In this document: positions 4,517 through 7,859 of the stretch, in pieces
Position numbering within the stretch: the first letter of the stretch is position 1
Layout: every line of letters starts with the position of its first letter
DNA from: Chloroflexota bacterium
Lineage (GTDB): Bacteria; Chloroflexota; Dehalococcoidia; Dehalococcoidales; RBG-16-60-22
DNA length: 7,859 nucleotides
Direction of reading: 5' to 3'
Assembly (NCBI GenBank): GCA_025358235.1
Contig: JANYKH010000219.1
Span: 1 to 7,859 of the forward strand
Position numbers and translations under genes: made by a program
Notes under the pieces: generated by a model
What the model saw: the letters and a program-made list of their open reading frames with translations, nothing else
What the model was told of the DNA's origin: nothing
The model's database searches: none

Positions 4517-6448
4517 ATGACAACTCCGGTTATCGAAACAACGGGTCTGGAAAAGAAATACGGCGCCGTGACAGCGGTGGGTGGAATCGATCTGCGCGTG
4601 GAAAAGGGGGAGATATTCGGGCTGGTGGGAGCGGACGGGGCCGGTAAGACCAGCATTATCCAGATGCTATGCACCCTTTCCTTACCAACGTCAGGCACGG
4701 GACGGATATTGGGCATGGACCTGATCCATGACGCAGGCCGGATCAAGGACAAAATCGGCTACGTTTCCGAAAGGTTCAACCTTTACCCCACCCTGACGGT
4801 GGACGAAAATCTGGACTTCTTTGCAAGGCTGAGGAATCTCCCGCGGGCCACGACAGAGACTCGCAAAAAAGAACTGTTGAGCTTCTGCCGCATGGAACCA
4901 TTCCGGGGCAGACAGGCGCAGTATCTTTCCGGCGGCATGCAGAAAAAGCTGGCGCTGGCGTGCAGTCTGATTCACGAACCCGAAGTAATCTTCCTTGATG
5001 AGCCCACGACAGGAGTCGACCCCGTTTCACGGCGGGACTTCTGGAAACTGATTACCGGATTCCTGGCGACGGGGATTACGGTGCTGGTTTCCACGCCCTA
5101 CCTGGACGAGGCGGAGCGCTTCAACCGGGTAGCTTTCATCCACAAAGGGAAAATCATCGCATGCGATACGCCACGGAATTTAAAGACAAGTTCCGGCGCG
5201 GAGATATTACAAATTGAGGCTGTCCCCGTTCAGAAAGCGATGGCCGCTCTAAAAGAGGCCGCAGTGGAAAACGCCCACCTCTTCGGAGAGATTATACACA
5301 TCATTTCCGATAATGCCGCCAGGCAGGGTCCGGTAATCAAGGCCTTATTGGAAAAACATGCGGTCACTGTGAAGCGTATGGAAACCGCGCCGCCGTCACT
5401 CGAGGATGCGCTGATTAAAAAGCTGGCGATAATAGAGTCGAAAGATGCAGCCGTCCCGGCGGCAGTCCACGGACTGCACATCGACCGGGGCGGGGTGCAT
5501 TCGCAATCCGCGGTCCAAATCATAGATTTAACTAAAAAGTTCGGGGATTTTACGGCGGTGGACCATGTCAGCTTTGAGGTGGGGCGGGGAGAGATATTCG
5601 GGCTGCTGGGGCCGAACGGGTCCGGCAAGACGACAACCATCCGCATGATAACCGGCCTGCTGGAACCGACTTCCGGCAAGACAACGGTGCTGGGCCAGGA
5701 ATTAACCGGTAATGACGGGGAACTGCGGCGGCGCATGGGCTACATGTCCCAGAAGTTTTCGCTGTTTGAAGATCTTACAGTAGATGAAAATATCCGTTTT
5801 TACGGCGGTTTGTACGGACTAAACCCGGCCCAGTTTAAACAGGGGCGGGAATGGGTGCTAGAGATGGCGGGGCTGCGGGGCAAGGAAAAAATGATGCCTA
5901 AGGCCCTTTCCGGGGGATGGAAACGGCGGCTGGCGCTGGGCTGCGCCATCATTCACGGGCCGGAAGTGGTTTTTCTGGATGAGCCGACGTCAGGCGTAGA
6001 CCCGCTTTCAAGACGGTCTTTCTGGGAACTCATCGAGGAGCTGTCCAACAGCGGGACGACGGTCTTCGTAACGACACATTACATGGACGAAGCGGAGCAC
6101 TGCCACCGGCTGGGGATGTTTCACCAGGGCCGTCTCATCGCGATGGGCAAACCAAACGAACTCAAGATCGGACTGATAAAAGGGCAGGTGGCCGAAGTTG
6201 TCACCCCGGATTTCGCCAGGGCGCTTGAATTGCTATCCGCGGACCCGCGATACCCCCAGATAAGCCTTTTCGGAAGCAACCTTCATTTGAGAGTGGAAGA
6301 CGTGCAAGCGGCGGCGGGGGATATTAAAGGGAAGCTGGAGCGGGGCGGGGCCAGAGTAGAGTCCATTACTCGGATACCGTTTACCATGGAAGATGTATTT
6401 ATCGCGCTCGTGGAAGAGCAGACGCCGGCAGCAGCCGGCAAGCCGTAG
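4517..6448 (+). CDS. Fused double ATP-binding subunit of a YbhF-type ABC exporter
   Basis: This 643-residue cytoplasmic ATPase carries two nucleotide-binding domains in one chain, as in E. coli YbhF, and powers the ABC-2 permease encoded next. NBD1 has Walker A GADGAGKT (38-45), signature LSGG (137-140) and Walker B FLDEP with Glu162. Its Q-loop reads GYVSERF with Glu85 where Gln is usual, and its switch position reads STPYLDEAE with Pro194 where His is usual. NBD2 is canonical: Walker A GPNGSGKT (365-372), Q-loop GYMSQKF (Gln412), LSGGW (464-468), FLDEP (486-490) and THYMDEAE with His521. A linker of about 140 residues (roughly 200-333) separates the motifs of the two halves, and a C-terminal regulatory-like segment follows residue 550. 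The gene starts 12 nt after the membrane fusion stop with no clear Shine-Dalgarno (AAAAAACTGATATT precedes the ATG), so coupling or poor initiation is possible. Two intact signature motifs suggest both ATP sites can form but only one is a full hydrolysis site. Confidence 0.95.
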   Translation: MTTPVIETTGLEKKYGAVTAVGGIDLRVEKGEIFGLVGADGAGKTSIIQMLCTLSLPTSGTGRILGMDLIHDAGRIKDKIGYVSERFNLYPTLTVDENLDFFARLRNLPRATTETRKKELLSFCRMEPFRGRQAQYLSGGMQKKLALACSLIHEPEVIFLDEPTTGVDPVSRRDFWKLITGFLATGITVLVSTPYLDEAERFNRVAFIHKGKIIACDTPRNLKTSSGAEILQIEAVPVQKAMAALKEAAVENAHLFGEIIHIISDNAARQGPVIKALLEKHAVTVKRMETAPPSLEDALIKKLAIIESKDAAVPAAVHGLHIDRGGVHSQSAVQIIDLTKKFGDFTAVDHVSFEVGRGEIFGLLGPNGSGKTTTIRMITGLLEPTSGKTTVLGQELTGNDGELRRRMGYMSQKFSLFEDLTVDENIRFYGGLYGLNPAQFKQGREWVLEMAGLRGKEKMMPKALSGGWKRRLALGCAIIHGPEVVFLDEPTSGVDPLSRRSFWELIEELSNSGTTVFVTTHYMDEAEHCHRLGMFHQGRLIAMGKPNELKIGLIKGQVAEVVTPDFARALELLSADPRYPQISLFGSNLHLRVEDVQAAAGDIKGKLERGGARVESITRIPFTMEDVFIALVEEQTPAAAGKP

Positions 6449-6454
6449 AAGGAG
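6449..6454 (+). promoter_or_regulatory. Ribosome binding site of the permease gene
   Basis: AAGGAG begins immediately after the ATPase stop codon and lies 6 nt before ATG 6461. This is the strongest Shine-Dalgarno of the operon, in contrast to the nearly absent one before the ATPase gene. Confidence 0.8.
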
Positions 6455-6460
6455 CCGCAA

Positions 6461-7576
6461 ATGTGGCAGCGCATCATCAGTATAATCGTTAAAGAGTTTA
6501 TCCAGCTCACGAGGGACAAGAGGACACTGGCGATGGTACTGGCTATTCCTATCGTCCAGATGGCCCTTTTCGGATACGCCCTGAGCACGGATGTAAAGCA
6601 TATCTCGATGGTGGTGTGGGACGCCAGCAACACGCCGGAAAGCAGGGAGTTGATCGACAGCTTCCGGCAGACGCAGTCCTTTTCCGTCAATTATTACGCC
6701 ATCGATTATGACGGCATTACAAAGGCAATAGAGTCCGGGGAGGCGCGGGTGGCAATGGTTATCCCCCCGGATTATGACAATAAGCTAAAACGGGGCGAGA
6801 CAGCACAGGTGCAACTGCTGACGGACGGGTCCGAGCCGACGGCCGGAATCCAGGCGCTGGCTAACGCCACGCTTATCATACAGTCCAAAGGGGCGGAGTT
6901 AATGAGCCGGGAAAGGGCGATGCAGGTGGGACTGCCGATAACGCTCCAGCCGCGCATCTGGTACAACCCGGCGATGCAGAGTTCCATATTCTATCTGCCG
7001 GGGCTGGTGGGCCTGATTCTGGGCATGCTGACGGTACTGTTGACGGCTTTCGCGGTGGTACGGGAGCGAGAAAACGGGACTATCGAACAATTGAACGTCT
7101 CGCCGCTGAGACGGGGCGAGTTGATAGTGGGGAAATTGATACCGTACGTGATTATCGCCTACGCGCAGGTGGCGTTGATTCTGATCACGGCGGTGGTAGT
7201 ATTCGGCATGCCGATCAGGGGAAACGTGATTTTACTCCTCGGGCTGACTTCATTTTTCCTGATGTTCTCACTGGGGATTGGTCTGATCATCTCAACAATT
7301 TCCCGGACACAATTCCAGGCGATGCAGGCCAGCTTTTTAATTCTGCTGCCGAATATCCTGCTAAGCGGATTTATCTTCCCGACCGAATCCATGCCGAAGC
7401 TGGCGCAGTGGCTGTCCGCGATTCTGCCGCTGACCTATTTTTTACGGATAGTGAGGGGAATTGTGGTGAAAGGGATCGGGATCGAGTACCTGTGGCGGGA
7501 CACCTTAATTCTGGCGGCGATGGGCGTTTTGACTCTGGTCATCGCATCATCAAGGGTAAGGAAGACACTGTCATAG
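6461..7576 (+). CDS. ABC-2 type permease (YbhS/YbhR-like)
   Basis: This 371-residue integral membrane subunit forms the export path. The topology is one N-terminal helix (about 24-42), a large extracytoplasmic domain (about 43-174), then five helices near 177-200, 226-248, 256-279, 290-307 and 345-363. Family signatures are LLTDGSEPTAG in the external domain (119-129), WYNPAMQSSIFYLPG (167-181), and the cytoplasmic RERENGTIEQLNVSPLRRGE (201-220), which is typical of ABC-2 permeases contacting the ATPase. LLSGFIFPTESMP (300-312) is also characteristic. It sits 12 nt after the ATPase gene. E. coli encodes two such permeases (YbhS and YbhR) after YbhF, and only one is seen here, so it may form a homodimer, or a second permease may lie downstream of the window. 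The exported substrate cannot be read from the sequence. Confidence 0.95.
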   Translation: MWQRIISIIVKEFIQLTRDKRTLAMVLAIPIVQMALFGYALSTDVKHISMVVWDASNTPESRELIDSFRQTQSFSVNYYAIDYDGITKAIESGEARVAMVIPPDYDNKLKRGETAQVQLLTDGSEPTAGIQALANATLIIQSKGAELMSRERAMQVGLPITLQPRIWYNPAMQSSIFYLPGLVGLILGMLTVLLTAFAVVRERENGTIEQLNVSPLRRGELIVGKLIPYVIIAYAQVALILITAVVVFGMPIRGNVILLLGLTSFFLMFSLGIGLIISTISRTQFQAMQASFLILLPNILLSGFIFPTESMPKLAQWLSAILPLTYFLRIVRGIVVKGIGIEYLWRDTLILAAMGVLTLVIASSRVRKTLS

Positions 7577-7673
7577 TCGGCTTATGGAAAGAGGTTATTT
7601 TTGAGATCAGATTTCAGTCATGATATTATTGATAACCGACCACATAGCGTAAGACTAGCAAAGGACTGCTGAC
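7577..7673 (+). other. Spacer between the permease and the small membrane protein
   Basis: These 97 bases hold no convincing terminator. GGTTAT (7593-7598) and ATAACC (7632-7637) are complementary, and GTCGG (7576-7580) pairs with CCGAC (7636-7640), but the loops are long, the arms overlap and no T-run follows. The small downstream gene could therefore be read from the exporter transcript. Confidence 0.4.
7660..7665 (+). promoter_or_regulatory. Ribosome binding site supporting a TTG start
   Basis: AAAGGA lies 8 nt upstream of TTG 7674. There is no internal ATG in the small frame, so this site is the main evidence for where translation begins. Confidence 0.6.
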
Positions 7674-7859
7674 TTGGAAAAAATCAAACGTTTCCCCTGG
7701 GACCTGATACTTTACGGCGTAATTTTAATCTTTGACATTGTTTTCAGGATATTGAACCCGGAACTGCCGTGGTATGAGGGTTTAAAACTACTGGCGATTC
7801 AACTGCCGGTTATCGCGCTGATATTCTGGATAAAGAAGAAAGTCACGGCCAAAAAGTAG
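7674..7859 (+). CDS. Small two-helix membrane protein, function unknown
   Basis: This is a 61-residue protein starting at TTG and ending in TAG exactly at the window edge. I do not recognise a family. It shows a short basic N-terminus (EKIKRF), a hydrophobic helix at about 11-27 (LILYGVILIFDIVFRIL), a polar/aromatic turn NPELPWYEGLK (28-38), a second hydrophobic helix at about 39-53, and a lysine-rich tail KKKVTAKK (54-61). By the positive-inside rule both termini would face the cytoplasm. Its base composition resembles the neighbours, it has a plausible AAAGGA site, and it follows the exporter operon by 97 bp on the same strand. It could be an accessory subunit of the transporter or an unrelated small membrane protein; the sequence does not decide. 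Confidence 0.65.
   Translation: MEKIKRFPWDLILYGVILIFDIVFRILNPELPWYEGLKLLAIQLPVIALIFWIKKKVTAKK

Noticed and set aside
5230..5736. Minus-strand 168-codon open frame opposite the ATPase
   Set aside because: It is a shadow of the conserved NBD linker and NBD2 coding sequence in a GC-rich region; the protein is Ser/Pro-rich and unlike any family I know.
7576..7640. Terminator after the permease gene
   Set aside because: The complementary segments are short, overlapping and far apart, and no T-run follows.
7629..7657. Separate promoter for the small membrane protein (TTGATA at 7629)
   Set aside because: No acceptable -10 box is found 16-18 bp downstream.

Overview
The window reads as a chromosomal segment of a bacterium of moderately high GC content. 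It has two parts: a conserved ribosomal-protein/SSB cluster on the minus strand, and a divergently arranged hydrolase and ABC-exporter locus. No rRNA, tRNA, CRISPR array or insertion sequence was recognised. The organism cannot be named from the sequence. The 'C+' S18 (with a CxxC pair), the compact SSB and the general look of the proteins would fit Chloroflexota (Dehalococcoidia-like), but that is a low-confidence impression.

Region 1 (1-1108, minus strand) holds rpsF-ssb-rpsR in the widespread bacterial order. Transcription runs from a promoter with a perfect TATAAT at 1080-1108 through S6, then SSB 5 nt downstream, then S18, which leaves the window at base 1. S18 carries an unusual Gln/Pro-rich N-terminal extension. 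Region 2 (1109-1327) is a spacer with no convincing gene; it contains a 16-bp tandem duplication and a weak inverted repeat.

Region 3 (1328-2200, minus strand) is a monoacylglycerol-lipase-like alpha/beta hydrolase with a complete Ser-Asp-His triad. Region 4 (2201-2399) is the divergent control region between the hydrolase and a TetR-family regulator. It holds three separate inverted repeats. One of them overlaps the -10 box and probable start site of a near-consensus TetR promoter and strongly resembles an acyl-CoA-type (B. subtilis FadR-like) TetR operator.

Region 5 (2400-7576, plus strand) is a tight operon: TetR regulator, HlyD/YbhG-type membrane fusion protein (ATGA overlap), a double-NBD ABC ATPase of the YbhF type, and an ABC-2 permease of the YbhS/YbhR type. 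The order matches E. coli cecR-ybhG-ybhF-ybhS(-ybhR), except that only one permease is present. The simplest model is an exporter repressed by the TetR protein and induced when the regulator binds its ligand. NBD1 looks catalytically degenerate and NBD2 canonical. Region 6 (7577-7859) is a short spacer and a 61-residue, two-helix membrane protein starting at TTG, which ends with the window. I do not see a wholly new system. The most interesting points are the layered operator region, the asymmetric ATPase, the membrane fusion protein with a non-repetitive insert in its hairpin, and the small membrane protein.
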